The notes beneath the pieces were generated by a model. The model saw nothing but the letters and a program-made list of their open reading frames with translations, was not told where the DNA came from and ran no database searches. DNA of 64,000 bases from Tetrapyrgos nigripes (Eukaryota > Basidiomycota > Agaricomycetes > Agaricales > Campanellaceae), in the NCBI GenBank assembly GCA_013368315.1, contig JAACJM010000204.1, forward strand, positions 88,577 to 152,576, read 5' to 3'. The position numbers and the translations under genes were made by a program. This document shows positions 11,553-23,200 of this stretch, piece by piece (the first letter of the stretch is position 1; each line of letters opens with the position of its first letter).

Positions 11553-13034
11553 CGAATGAGAACGATGTCTTGAGTAGCAGCGTCATCATGGCAGAGGGGG
11601 GAGACCAAATATGAATATGAATACTCGGAAAGATGTAGAGGTGATATGGAAGAGGAGAGAGATAGAAAGAGCCTAGGTGAGGGAGGGGGAGACGCAGACG
11701 GAGACAGAGGGGAGGAGGGGGTACTGGTACCTCCACTGGCTGGGTATGGGTATGGGTATGGGTATAAGTGGTATGGGTATGCTCGTCAATGAGGGATGGG
11801 TCCCTCATCCTGCAGATATGAGGAGAAGCTCAAGTCAGAGTGGTAGTGGAAGTGGAAGTTGGTAACAGTCGCAGCCCCAGGCTCGGCGGTGGCATAGTAT
11901 GGAATTTGCGGGACCTATACCTATATGACTACCAACTCTTCCTCTTCTCTCAATAACCAAATCGGCCATCAAATTGACGCAAACGCAAACTTTCCCCTAC
12001 CCTCTAATCAGAACGCTAATCTTGATGCTGTACCTCTAACGCCAACGCAAACTGTCCAAGGTTTCCATCTACATGTCTTCCTGACCCGACCCCGACTCCG
12101 ACTCCAGCTCTCTAACATGCACAGGTACATATACCATGCCTAATACTCATACCAATACCACCACATCCAACGTCAACGTCTAATATGGATACCAACAATG
12201 CCCTTTTTCACGCAAATGCAAACGCATGCCATGTCTAATATCACTACCAGGTCTAAAACCGATACCGGTACTTGAAAAATGACAAGGACATGGGCATGGG
12301 GAAGGAGGAGATTTCCAGGTTTCCACTCAAGGGAGTAGGAGTCAGACTGAGGGTATGGACCCGTCCCTGCTCATGGTCATGGTATTGCGAAAGAAATTGG
12401 GAAAGGGAAAGATGGAGAGGTTATGGCTATGGAAATCGAAATCGAAATGGATGAGGATGTTGTTGACAAAGTGGGATTTGGATTTGGATTTGGTGCCGCA
12501 AAGGACGAGGAAGCTCACCCCAAAGCAAAGTCAACGCCAACGCCAATGTCGATATCAACATCAAGATGGACGTTGACAGTGGTATGGGTGTAGGCATGGA
12601 CGCCAGTGTCTGCACCCATAGAAGAAGAAGCCAAGGCCCCGACCCCAGGTTTTCATGCTCTTCTTGGACTTTTGCGTTGTCTGCTTCTATTTCTGCGTCA
12701 CCAAACCCACCGTCATCGTCATCATTATTGGTATATGACTCTGTGCGGATGTTGACACCCAGTTTGTGGTCGTCGTCGTCACCCCACACTCCTGCTGCGA
12801 TTCTGAAATGTGGTCATGAGTTCGGAGATGGAGATGGTGTGGATCTGGTTAAGACGGTCAGGGATGCTGTGATGGAACGACCCTTACCTGGTTGTAAGTA
12901 TCTTGTATTTTCTTTCTTTGAGTCGGCTACGTCTCAGTCTACTGTACTCACTGTGTAATTGGGGCTTCGGGCATGCCTCAGGCATCCTTTTCTCTTTCTT
13001 TTTTTCACTTCTCCAACATTCTGACAAACGTTCC
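11553..13034 (+). pseudogene. Segment Y, copy A, 3' part
   Basis: Continues segment Y after the copia insertion and matches about 60480-61960. It holds a GGGTATG-type simple repeat (11745-11795) and low-complexity coding-like sequence. The last exon-like block, at about 12780-12880, reads HTPAAILKCGHEFGDG followed by GVDLVKTVRD. The same block recurs at about 14850-14930 and 61808-61903, each time before a similar splice-like site. The gene behind it is unknown, and frame breaks are visible. The tail 12900-13034 shows nothing further. Confidence 0.4.
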
Positions 13035-13042
13035 CTGCTATT

Positions 13043-14040
13043 CAAGGGGGACCGAAAATTTTGATTTTGTACACTACGTCGAAAAATTTTTTAACAGCCT
13101 CTGGGACCCGACCGACCGACCGATACCTACTAAATAGGGAAGGTATGCCTATATATGGAAGGTGCAACGTGATACTGACCTTCCATTTTTGGCTTACCCT
13201 TGGCTCGGCGCTGTGCGCCTCGCAGGGAAGCCCTAATCCTAACGCGCTGGGGTGGCCACACGGGTATCTAGACATTGGTACTCGGGTGGCGGGTGTCGGG
13301 CCAACTAGTGAGAAGCAGGGGTTTGGGGGGTCGTGGGGGGTCGCGGGTAGGGGTCTCAAGGGTACGGGTATGGATTTCAAAACCCGTGCTGACCCTTACC
13401 CGTAAGGCAGACCCACCGTACCCGCCATCCAAAATTTTGTACCCGTAGTTTACCTCAATATATTCACTACTTTGAGTATGTTCTGTGTAATTCTTTAGTA
13501 CATAGTTCAATACTAGTATTTTGCCACCACGACATCCAAATATGGGTAAGTGACACGTCGCTGTTCACACGCCAGAAGGCCTTGATCACTGTGGCTGAAT
13601 GCTTGAACAAAGCAAAACTGATGTATCCCACCTTCAAAAAATAATATTCCATAGTGAGTAGTTGGATTTAGATACATAGTTACATTATATATATATACTT
13701 GTGAACTGACGGGTTACCCGCCAGGGGTACAAACCCGTACCCTTCTGACGGGTAAGGGTTTTCGCGGGTAGGGGTACCGGTACGCCCAAAAATACCCGGG
13801 GGATATCCCTGCAGTTCACTAGGGCCAACTCATTGGATGTACGCCAAATGGCTCAATCACCTTCCAAGACAGCTCTGGATGACAAGAACTAAGTCAAGAA
13901 CTATAAAAGGACCCATAATTACACTGATACAAGCCTGTAAACCATAAAAAATTTCACACTTCCAAAAATTTTTAACGACCTCAATGACCTGACTGACCGA
14001 CCCCCGGAGTGTACCGGTCCGCAATCCCGGGTCCCCCTTG
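13043..14040. mobile_element. Non-autonomous hAT-type element, 998 bp
   Basis: Ends are CAAGGGGGACC at 13043 and its complement ending at 14040, flanked by a perfect 8-bp duplication CTGCTATT (13035-13042 and 14041-14048). Short terminal repeats plus an 8-bp duplication are the hAT hallmark. There is no transposase frame. The interior carries GGGTACGGGTA-type repeats (about 13330-13440 and 13710-13800) and inverted CAGGG/CCCTG pieces that may be a second, older element nested inside. Confidence 0.75.
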
Positions 14041-15334
14041 CTGCTATTCTATGCATTTCTAATGACTCGCCCCCTACATATATAAGTATCTCTGTATCTA
14101 CTTTGTAATAATCTTTCTTACCTCTCAATACACACCTGTATTTGACCTTACATCTGTAAGTCGGCATCATTTGCAATGCGCAAGCTTGCTTATTGTGTTG
14201 TTTCTCGGCCTTGACTGACGCCAGGGTGCTCACCAAGTGCTCGAGACCCTGGTATTTCTCGGTAACGCGAAAGCTTGCCCTGATCAAGTACCTTCCCTCA
14301 CTACTTGATCATCTTAGAGTCTCCTGAATCCTAACCAAACCTGCTGTTCAGGTGAGTTCAGTTTGTTGTCTTTATTTCAGCAACCTCCACTAACATTCCA
14401 CATATCCATCATATGTATCATTCCAGATCACAATCTACTCAACCATAACTGACCACCCTGAGATTGATTGGAATGAATCTGAGCTTTAGCCTGAGCTAGT
14501 ATCTTCATAGCCAGTATGTACTTACATGCTCAATATGTCTTTTCCCTCACAATCTGTCTGACATGCAAATGAGAAACTGAGGGAAATTATGAGAAAGGTG
14601 AGAGGAAATTGCTCCGAAGGCGCCTGAAGGATGCAGAATTTTCCGAAAAAGTTTCGGCAACTTTCCGAGGAAATGAGCTGTGAACATTGTAAGCGATTAA
14701 CTCTTCTGTTGCTAAATTCTACCCGGAATTTTCACTAACCAGGTGGCAGTCAGTATATCGAGAGGTAGGACTGGGTGGGCGGCTGTTAGGGCAAAGAAAT
14801 CTTCATTGGTATCTGACTCTGTGTCGACACCCAGTACAACATCGTTACTCCACACTCCTGCTGTACCAATTGCGAAATGTGGATTCGGCCATGGTATGGA
14901 CCTGGTTAAGGGAGTTAGGGATCCAGTTCAGGTGAGTTCAATTTTTTATCTTTATCTCACCAAACTCCAGCTAATTTTCCACATATCTATCATATCTATC
15001 ATTCCAGAACACAATCCACTCAACCATAATTGACCACCCCAAAAGATTAATTGGAATGAATTCGAGCTTTATCCTGAGTTTCTCTGCCCCCTGCTGATGA
15101 GATTGAAAGGGTTGGACACTTGAGCTTTCTGTGAGTGTTCATTTCTTCTTACTATAGGAGAGTTGTATGTCCAAGCGAGGACATAAGGGGACTTGGTCTA
15201 ATCCCGGACAAAGAAGTAAGAGAGAAGAGGGAAACGGTAACGTGATTAAGTTGCGTGTACCGAAAGGTCAAAGATCGGGGATCAATAAGGCTCAGATTAA
15301 ACACAGAAAGGCTTGGTAGGCAGGCACGAAGAGT
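14041..15334 (+). pseudogene. Second Y-type remnant and unassigned sequence
   Basis: No intact gene. Two tracts starting GTTCAGGTGAGTTCA (about 14347 and 14927) are related to each other and to 61905, marking the same exon-intron border. The exon before the second reads HTPAVPIAKCGFGHG then MDLVKGVRD. A lysine-rich open frame at about 15166-15319 (MSKRGHKGTWSNPGQRSK at its start) is open but unrecognised. The stretch 14060-14330 shows nothing I can name. Confidence 0.35.
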
Positions 15335-15810
15335 GCAGGTCTTCCTTGAAAGTCCTTTTGATGTAGATTAGCAGAAATTTTATTAGGGTTAACATCAGAT
15401 GGCCAAAAGCTTCGTCGTTTTGTCAGATTGTTCAAGTTTGTCTGATATCGAAAGGGTAAGTGGTACTGTAATTGGGACCAGAAGACAGTGTGCGATTTGC
15501 CTGTAAGTTATGGTAAGTAGTAGGCTGGTAGTATTCGTTTCGAATCGGCGTTTAATGCATTTTGAAGAGACTAAGATGGTTCCGAGAAAGATTGATACAA
15601 TAGTTCATACAAATGGAATAACAGAAGCTCGCCAAAAAAGCTCCTCGTGGATGTCAATCAAAAGACATAAGGCTACAAATTCATCTTCGGCTCTGAATAT
15701 CCATCGCGTACTGTAGATTGAACAAGATTTGCGATGCAGATAGTATATGCAGGTGGCGAGAAAATTGGGAATAGCACTGCGAGCAACTAAGATTGAGTGC
15801 AATGGCGAGG
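15335..15810. repeat. Segment Z fragment (third copy)
   Basis: Closely matches about 2190-2660 and 52650-53115, beginning CTTCCTTGAAAGTCC. The tRNA-like tail present in the other two copies is missing here. It precedes the promoter region of NLR copy 1, just as Z-B precedes NLR copy 2. Confidence 0.6.
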
Positions 15811-16059
15811 GGAGAAAGTGAAAAAAAGTACTCACCTCGCTGGATCCCACTTCTACCTCAGGACTATCATTTCGTGCGACTTCGTATCCCCCACACCAAA
15901 GCCGACATTGTGTGGAAATGGTCAAATGATTTTCTGGCAGGGCATGTGCTCGAACTGTCCGTCCAATGTCCATCAAGGACGGAGTCCAGTTTGGAAAAGG
16001 GATTATGGGTCTTGTTGGTCTTGGGTATTTCTTGCACGCTGTGCACGGTAGATCTTAGT

Positions 16060-16215
16060 CTTATCAACATAGGTCACCTAATCTTTCGCAAAACATTAAC
16101 TTTGATGCTTTGTTGCGCTTCCTATGAAGGCTCATACGACTTTAGACACTTTTCAAAACTTCTCACGCTTTGCCATCAACTACCCCATCGAGCGCTAAAG
16201 ACTAAGCTATACTGG
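16060..16215 (+). promoter_or_regulatory. Detached promoter module of the NLR family
   Basis: Contains the block TCTTTCGCAAAACATTAACT, then CTATGAAGGCTCATACGACT and TTTAGACACTTTTC, matching 16880-16965 and both modules at 53560-53830. It is followed by unrelated sequence, not by the gene, so it looks like a promoter copy separated from its gene by an insertion of about 650 bp (16215-16850). Confidence 0.45.
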
Positions 16216-16860
16216 GGAAAGATGCCACTGCTTCGCATGGCAGGTTACGAGGCCCATAGTAGGGTTGCAGCGTTAGCCATATTAGGAATACCATACTGTG
16301 GTTATTCAGTAGATAAGTAATCATGCAATCAATGCCTATTCGTACTTAGAACCCCAGTGTTTCTATTGCTCGGCTTGTACAACTGAATAAAGGCAGGGCA
16401 TGTTGCCGTTTAGCTGCTGTGAAGCCGAGCAACCGAGTTAATTAAATCGCGGCTTTTTCTGATGGCCTACACACTAAAACCTCGCTATATTCTTGAACCG
16501 CGTTGTAGCTGATCATGATTGCAAAAACAGGGCTGATCAATTGACTGACAGCACGTACTTGTATGTTTGTGTATTGGCTACATAAATACGTACATACATA
16601 CATATCGTAAGGTGAAGGCGAAAGGACTTAGGAAAATCCGACGCGACTTGGGTTATGTCATTGTTTGTTCATAGTTGACGACAGCTTGAGTCGGATCGAA
16701 AAGCCGATGCGTCGTGAGTCTAGACCGATCATTCGGTTGTCGGCATCATAGACTGGCCAATAGAAATTGCAGGCGTGGAAAAGTTGCGATTGAATTGCAA
16801 AGGTCACCTAAGTTAACTCAGCCTAAAGGCCTCGTAACATCGTGCTGGAAGATCTTATCT
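16216..16860. other. Inserted stretch between promoter copies, no gene
   Basis: Absent from the corresponding place upstream of NLR copy 2. An exact 27-base inverted match links 16807-16833 to 34906-34932. A looser inverted similarity extends around both. No coding frame is recognised. Confidence 0.35.
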
Positions 16861-17007
16861 AGGCGTCCAAACTGTATTACATCAAGGTCAGCAGGTCTCT
16901 CGCAAGACCTTATGATGCACTGTGCTTCATAAACACTCATGTGACTTTAGACACTTTTCAAACTGCTTGCGCATCAACGAACATTTGAGCTGCAATAAAA
17001 GAAAGCA
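16861..17007 (+). promoter_or_regulatory. Promoter region of NLR copy 1
   Basis: Holds the conserved family module: GGTCAGCAGGTCTCTCGCAA, then a CATAAACACTCATGTGACTT TATA-like stretch at about 16929 and TTTAGACACTTTTCAA just upstream of the chosen ATG at 17008. The same order is found upstream of NLR copy 2. Confidence 0.5.
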
Positions 17008-19640
17008 ATGGAACAAGGTATGTGCTGATGACATGTTAGCAAATCATTTGTTGCTCACTCTTTTTCAGACTGTCAGAGTATTACGACAGGAGGAAATAGC
17101 TTCAATATTCTCAATGTTCACGGGAATCAGTACCAGGCATTCAATACTGACAATAGTCAGACTGTCGACTCCCACAATGTCTACAATGATCACAGAGATT
17201 TCTCCAATGCTACTATTCAAGCAGGTAAGCATGCTCTCTGATCTGACAAAATTGTCTCTGTCCATATTCATGTTATTTGTAGGAGGAAACATCAATCTAA
17301 GTCAGATCATGCGCAATGCCAATGACAGTAAGATTTACTCAAAGAGTCAATTGAACTTGCAGTCTGAAATATCTTTCACTTATCTTAAAGGTCCGGCAAT
17401 TCAGTCATGGATTGACGCTCCTAATCCATCTATCAATTTCAATGCTGCATATGACAAGATGACAAAAGGCACTGGAGAGTGGCTCCTCAATGATTCCAGA
17501 TTGATTCAATGGAAGGAAAGTGGAGGGCTACTCTGGCTTCAAGGCAAAGGTAGACTTGACTTAATTTAATGCAAATCAATGTCCTGATGAAATTATGTTC
17601 TAGCTGGGTCTGGAAAGACTTTTCTGCTGTAAGTATTCTGACTTTCAAAAAAGAAATTATATGAAAATCCATTAATTTTCAATCCTTTAGTACCAAAGCC
17701 ATCACCAGTCTTAAGGCTGAAAATCATGATGTCCTCTATTTCTATTTTGATACTCGAGATCAGAGCAAAGCCAAAGCAACCTATAAAGGAATGCTTGCTT
17801 CTCTTATGCTGGATATGGGCCTTCAATTCAATCAAGCACAGTTGATGTATCTTTATGAGACATACAGCTCAGGAAGGACTCAAATGCCAGCTGATGCTAT
17901 GAAGTCTACCTTGTTGGATTTTCTCAGGCAGAAGTCTTCATCTATGTTCATCTTTGTAGATGCATTTGATGAATGTGACAATCAGGAGCAGCATCCAGTG
18001 ACAGAATTTATTCAACAGCTACTGGTGCAAGGCTTAAAGGTTCATATTTGTGTCAGCTGCAGATATCCAGCTAATCATATTGGGATGAATGCTGGTACTT
18101 ATGAGATATCTCTCAACGCAGAGGTTGTAGAGGGAGATATAGAGATATATATCCAACAATCTCTTCAATCCAGGCCATTATTTGTCAATATCAAAGAGGA
18201 AGTAACAGAGGCCCTGTTGCATGGTTCTCATGGACAGTAAGTATTATTTTTCTGATTCAATCTTTTTAGTAGCTAATACTGTAAAGGATTCGATGGGTAG
18301 ATTGCCAAATTCAATATTTCCACCAGCTAGGGTCAGGGCGAGCAATCAGGAAAGCTCTGAAAAGTCTACCAAAAACCTTGGAGGAAACTTATGAGCAGGC
18401 ATTGAGTGCTATCAAAAGAGAGCATAAAGACGATGCACAGGCCATATTGAAATGGCTTTTATTCGGATATGATGAGTTGACTATGAAAATGCTGCCAGAA
18501 ATATTTCGGATTGATTTTGAGCAACAAAGTTTAGATGATTCAGAGCCCATACAGGGACATGAGTTGTGCAACATTATCAGCTCAACATTAGTTGTGGTCC
18601 AAAAAGTGACTTACTGGAATGATCAACAAGATATCCTACAACTAGGACATCCACCAGTGAAGGAGTATATTGTTTCAGAAGAAATAAAGGCAAGTTCAGC
18701 CAAGCTTTTTCAGATCAATGATCAGCTGGCACATGAATTCATTGCTCAATGTTGTTTAATCTATCTAGTGGTTTGTGGAAAAGATGGACATATAGACTTG
18801 AAACTGTTTCCTTTAGCACATTATGCTGTGTGGAGATGGACAAGACATGTCAGAAATTTACAACCATTGGGAGATCCAGTCAATTGTTTAAGTTCACATT
18901 TGCTCACAGATACAAATACATCCTGCTTGGCATGGATGAACTGGACACATTCTTCTGCGAAGGCTACTGCAGAGTCTGCTCTGCCATTTTATTATGCCAG
19001 CATGGTTAATCTGCCTAATATGATATTGTTAATGATAGAGAACAGGGAAGATGTCAATGCTCAGGGTGGTCAATATGGCACTGCACTCCAGGCTGCCTCA
19101 CGGAAAGGCAATGTAGACATAGTCAAGCTTCTGCTTGAGAATGGGGCAGATGTCAATGCTCAGGGTGGAGAATATGGCAATGCACTCCAGGCTGCTTCTG
19201 CCCAATTTGGAGGAAGTGTAGACATAGTCAAGCTTCTGCTTGAGAATGGGGCAGATGTCAATGCTCAGGGTGGTAAATATAGCAATGCACTCCAGGCTGC
19301 TTCATCAAAAGAAAATGTAGACATAATCAAGCTTCTGCTTGAGAATGGGGCAGATGTCAATGCTCAGGATGGACTATATGGCTCATTGGAAGATAATGTA
19401 GACATAGTCAAGCTTCTGCTTGAGAATGGGGCAGATGTCAATGCTCAGGGTGGAGTATATGGCAATGCACTCCAGGCTGCTTCATGTGGAGGACAAGTAG
19501 ACACAGTCAAGCTTCTGCTTGAGAATGGGACAGATGTCAATGCTCAGGGTGGAGTATATGGCAATGCACTCCAGGCTGCTTCACCCCTTGGTGTACCCTC
19601 ATCCAGATATCTGTGGGGTCACCCCACACCTCATAATTAG
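17008..19640 (+). pseudogene. NACHT-ankyrin NLR, copy 1 (5' part, cut by a KDZ transposon)
   Basis: STAND-type NTPase of the fungal NLR class, probably a cytosolic non-self sensor. Exons that keep frame: 17008-17017, 17069-17224, 17283-17327, 17391-17549, 17604-17628, 17691-18236, 18287-19640. The N terminus is short and Asn/Gly-rich (SFNILNVHGNQYQAFN), with no recognised effector domain. NACHT follows: Walker A GKAGSGKT (about residues 122-129), Walker B MFIFVDAFDECD (about 217-228), then SCRYPA. Helical and ankyrin parts follow from about residue 566 with six near-identical repeats. At 19584 the coding sequence runs into the transposon end and terminates after 19 foreign codons, giving 764 residues. 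The remaining repeats lie at 33051-33762. The shortened frame could still be expressed. The start ATG is the best splice-compatible choice but is not proven. Confidence 0.82.
19575..19583. repeat. Left target-site duplication of the KDZ element
   Basis: GCTGCTTCA here and at 33051-33059. Joining the flanks once through this 9-mer restores a normal ankyrin repeat as found in NLR copy 2. Confidence 0.8.
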
Positions 19641-19653
19641 ATATCCGTGGGGT
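19590..19653 (+). repeat. Left terminal inverted repeat of KDZ element
   Basis: Begins GGTGTACC and ends TGGGGT. It pairs with 32979-33042 read in reverse. Further TGGGGT or GACCCC motifs follow at about 19690-19730, possibly subterminal transposase-binding sites. Confidence 0.75.
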
Positions 19654-20245
19654 TTGGCCAGGTCCCATTTTTTTCAGCAATAAGAGAATGACCCCAGTGG
19701 CATCTTGATATATGCTGGGGTCAGAGCACATTTCCTGATTCAGGTGTCCAGGTAAGTTTTCTTGCATTATGTAACCCATGGACCAGTCCACATTTCCTTT
19801 TCTGGGGCCATCAATCCAATATTCGTGTCACAACGCAAATAAACGATTATCCCCATCACAGACTAGAACCACGTGATAATCTCCATCGGATAGAGCCGTG
19901 ATAATCCGACGGAAACAGATACCATTCTCCATCGGACAGAGCCGTGGATAATCCGACGGAAACAGTAGATACTGTGCACACAATCGCATAGTAAACATCT
20001 CGCCGCTATGGGAATAATAGATGGCTTGATAGCGTAGTTGGTAATAGTGTCTACGGTTTCTTCCTCGTGCGTGTGTTCGATCCCGATAGGGTACATATGT
20101 ATTTTTTCACTTTTCAATATGACTGGCAGCTTTTGGCCACCTTGGGTACATTTTGATCTCTTGTGGGGTCCATCTCTACGGGCTGTCTTCCTCGGAACCT
20201 TCTTTCAATTACTAGCTGTCACTATTAATACAAATACATACTATC
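19654..20245. other. Left subterminal region of KDZ element
   Basis: Non-coding. It holds two tandem copies of a motif starting CCATCGGA and ending CCGACGGAAACAG (about 19884-19917 and 19931-19965). A tRNA-like element follows at 20022-20107: A box TAGCGTAGTTGG (20030-20041), B box-like TGTTCGATCCC (20074-20084) and a T6 run (20102-20107). The stem pairings of the tRNA-like part are poor. Confidence 0.45.
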
Positions 20246-23200
20246 CTACATGTCCTGTTCCGCTTGTGCGGCACTAATCATCTCGTCGACGTCCAGCTCC
20301 AAAGAAATAGTCGGAAGGTTGCGAATCCGAGCCACGACCTTCTTGGCATGTTCCGCTAGCTCGTTCCAGCGGGCCTGGACCTTCAATGCTCCGTCAACCT
20401 GGAATTGCGTTTGTTGCCAGGCGTAGGCGTCCAACCCCTCTGCAAGCTCTGCCGAAAGATTAACTGAGCGTAGCCCTTCCCCCTCGCCCACCCTCTGTTT
20501 CAACCACCATTCCCCTTTCCAGAGGGCAAAATCATCCATCCTCTTGATTTCTTCTGTCAATAACAACACCTCCTCCTTCCAACGAAGCATCCTCGCACGA
20601 GTTTTGCACCATTCTACCCAAACCACTGTATAAGGCAATATTAGAAAGCAAACAAGACCACAAGATAACATACGCACCATCTCGAAACTCATCGTCCCCT
20701 TTATTAACAGTTACACCGTTCCATATCCACGATAATACCCTACGCGACTCCCCTTGAATCTGGGCGAGAATCCGCTCATCCTCTAGGTAGACATCTTCAT
20801 CCTCGTCGTCAAGATCCACCCCAATTCGCTTCCTCCGCTCCTCTCGTTGTGCAGCTTCCTCTTCAGTCAATTTCCTCTCATTCAGTCCAACGACGTCGGA
20901 GTCTTTCAACTCCAACAACTCCTTTTCCCATGCGCCCCGTCCACCCAATCGAATGAGAGCATCTCGTGCCAGCCGGTACTGAATCTTCTGGGAATGGATA
21001 CGGATGTCGACTTGATGGAGAACACCACTGGCCCTGGTACTACCAACCTGTCCCGTAACATTCCGAATTTTGTAGCGAGTAGTAGCTGTTCTCGCACGGA
21101 GGCCTTGCCTAACACCCTCTAACGCCTGACGAGCTTCTGATTCACGCAGAGTAATTTCCGTCTCTGAAAGCTCTGAGATGCATGCACGGGTTCTTGCACT
21201 GGCAGTACCGACCTCCGATGGCAGAAAGAGTCGGATCTTCTCAGGACGGTCACTGTCAGGGGTTTCAATATGTTTCATGTGGTCAGGGGAGAGAACGTCC
21301 GAAAGTCGGGGCATGAGTAGAGCTTGAAGAGAGCGGAAATGGACAATTCGTTTGAAAAGGGAAGAGCGTCTCTTGTGAAGATCCAGCTGCTGGGTAGGGG
21401 TGGGGAATTTGTTGGTCAGAATGAATAGTTCAAGAGCTCGCCTGTACTTTGGTAGTTAATAAGAATGATTTTCGACTTAACAGAACAAAGAACATACTGG
21501 CTCTCTTGAAGCTCTATACCCTGAGTGATAAAGACCACCAGACTCGAGGAGTGAGGCCACTGACCGGCCACCAGACGTTGATGCTCTTCCTGCGCCAATT
21601 TGAGTTGCGTCTTCTTGAAGAGACTCTCGTCACTTTCTATCAATGATGTTAGTATATGAGAAAGAGTAGCCAAGACAAAAAGCCAAAGACATACCAGTCC
21701 CGGATACCTCATAAGGACAAAAGCGACTGTGGTCCTCTTCCCAATCCAGCACCATCTGCTTCCACCCATCGAGCACTTCCCTTGTCAGAGCCTTCTCGAG
21801 CCCACTATCAAACCTCCGGAAATCCTCGTAGTGCTCATCAAATTCTTTCACAGCTTCGATGAGCCGTTTGCCCAATACTTTGTCTGCCGATACTCCCCAT
21901 TAGTAACCATTGAGTTAATAATAGTATTGATACACACCGAGATTTTCAATCGTCTGCCAGTTGCAGAAGCCAAAAATATCGTCCAAAGCCATAGCACGCG
22001 TTCCAGGACCCATTTCCTTCGTTTCTGCTGCAACCTTGTTTGTTTGGGCCCACCCCTCTTCCACAACCTCGCCATGTGTCTGACCGGAGCCTGGAGCAAA
22101 GTTGAAGCTGAAGGGAATATGGCAAGCCGGTTGATGCGCCCGCAAGTGAAACTTTGGAACCATAAAAATGATTCCCCTTGTGGTATACTTGACCCTGATA
22201 GAAGGATCCAGACCTTCCATTCGTGACCAGAAGTTTTGGCTCCACTGGCACGAGATATCGTAGGAAATGACGATGCACAAGTAGAGCTCTTCTTTGATTG
22301 CTGACCAGAAAATAAAGTCCATATTGGAATACCTTAGTGCAGAATAAATGATCAGCTTTATATAGGAAAGTCTCGATAGCAAGACACACCTTTCGCCGTT
22401 CTGGAGATCTCCTAAACCATTCCCCCTCCATACCCGATGTCTGCCACAGCATACTCCACCCACACCACTCACTCGGAGTCCCTTGACGTTCTTGAGGTTC
22501 GCCAAGAACAATGCGGCAAATCCAGAACAGCTGCTCATCTGAGTGAAAACACTTTCTAAGTACATCGTCACGGAATAAAAAAAGAGAACTCACATCCTCT
22601 TCTGTGGTATGCTTTGCCAAGTGTTCCTTGTAAGGCCCACTTGGTACCATGTATGCCCATCCATCTCCTAGTATGGGGCTACGATATTGATTGGATACAA
22701 TCTTGTTGCAAAGGCGAAAATTTGCGTCCACCGCCAAGAACTGGGTATAGAGAAAACTAAATCGTTATGAGGTCAGTTACATCGTTCTAATCAGAGATCG
22801 AGGAAATGATACGCACAATAGTTCCGGCGCGATAATGCTCAAGTCCTCCGGGATATTTTTTCCATGTTGAGGACAAGCCGGACATGAAAGAGCCAGCTCA
22901 CCAGAGGAGGTTCCGGCCGCCCTTCCCGGGGAGTGACCACGTCCTGCCCGCTTAAGCATCTTCAAATGACGCCACTGGAAGATAGCTCACAAGAAAACTC
23001 GATATCGGTCCTGTAGGGAGATTAGTAACTCATAAACCCTGATGTGTATTTTGCTAGACTGACCTTCGGCTTGGCTCTGAGACGACTTAAGGTCATGATC
23101 TCCAAAGCCCGGTAATAGTCATACGGTGGCATCTTGCCCGTACAGTTGAGATGCTGGAACTGCCGAAGACAGCTAAAGGTTGTGGCTGTCTGAGGAGCTT

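Noticed and set aside
15793..16320. 175-codon plus-strand open frame
   Set aside because: It joins the end of a Z fragment to a detached NLR promoter module; no domain is recognisable and the parts are non-coding elsewhere.
20022..20107. A functional tRNA gene in the KDZ element
   Set aside because: A and B box matches are good, but the D and T stems and the acceptor stem do not pair, so only a tRNA-like relic is supported.
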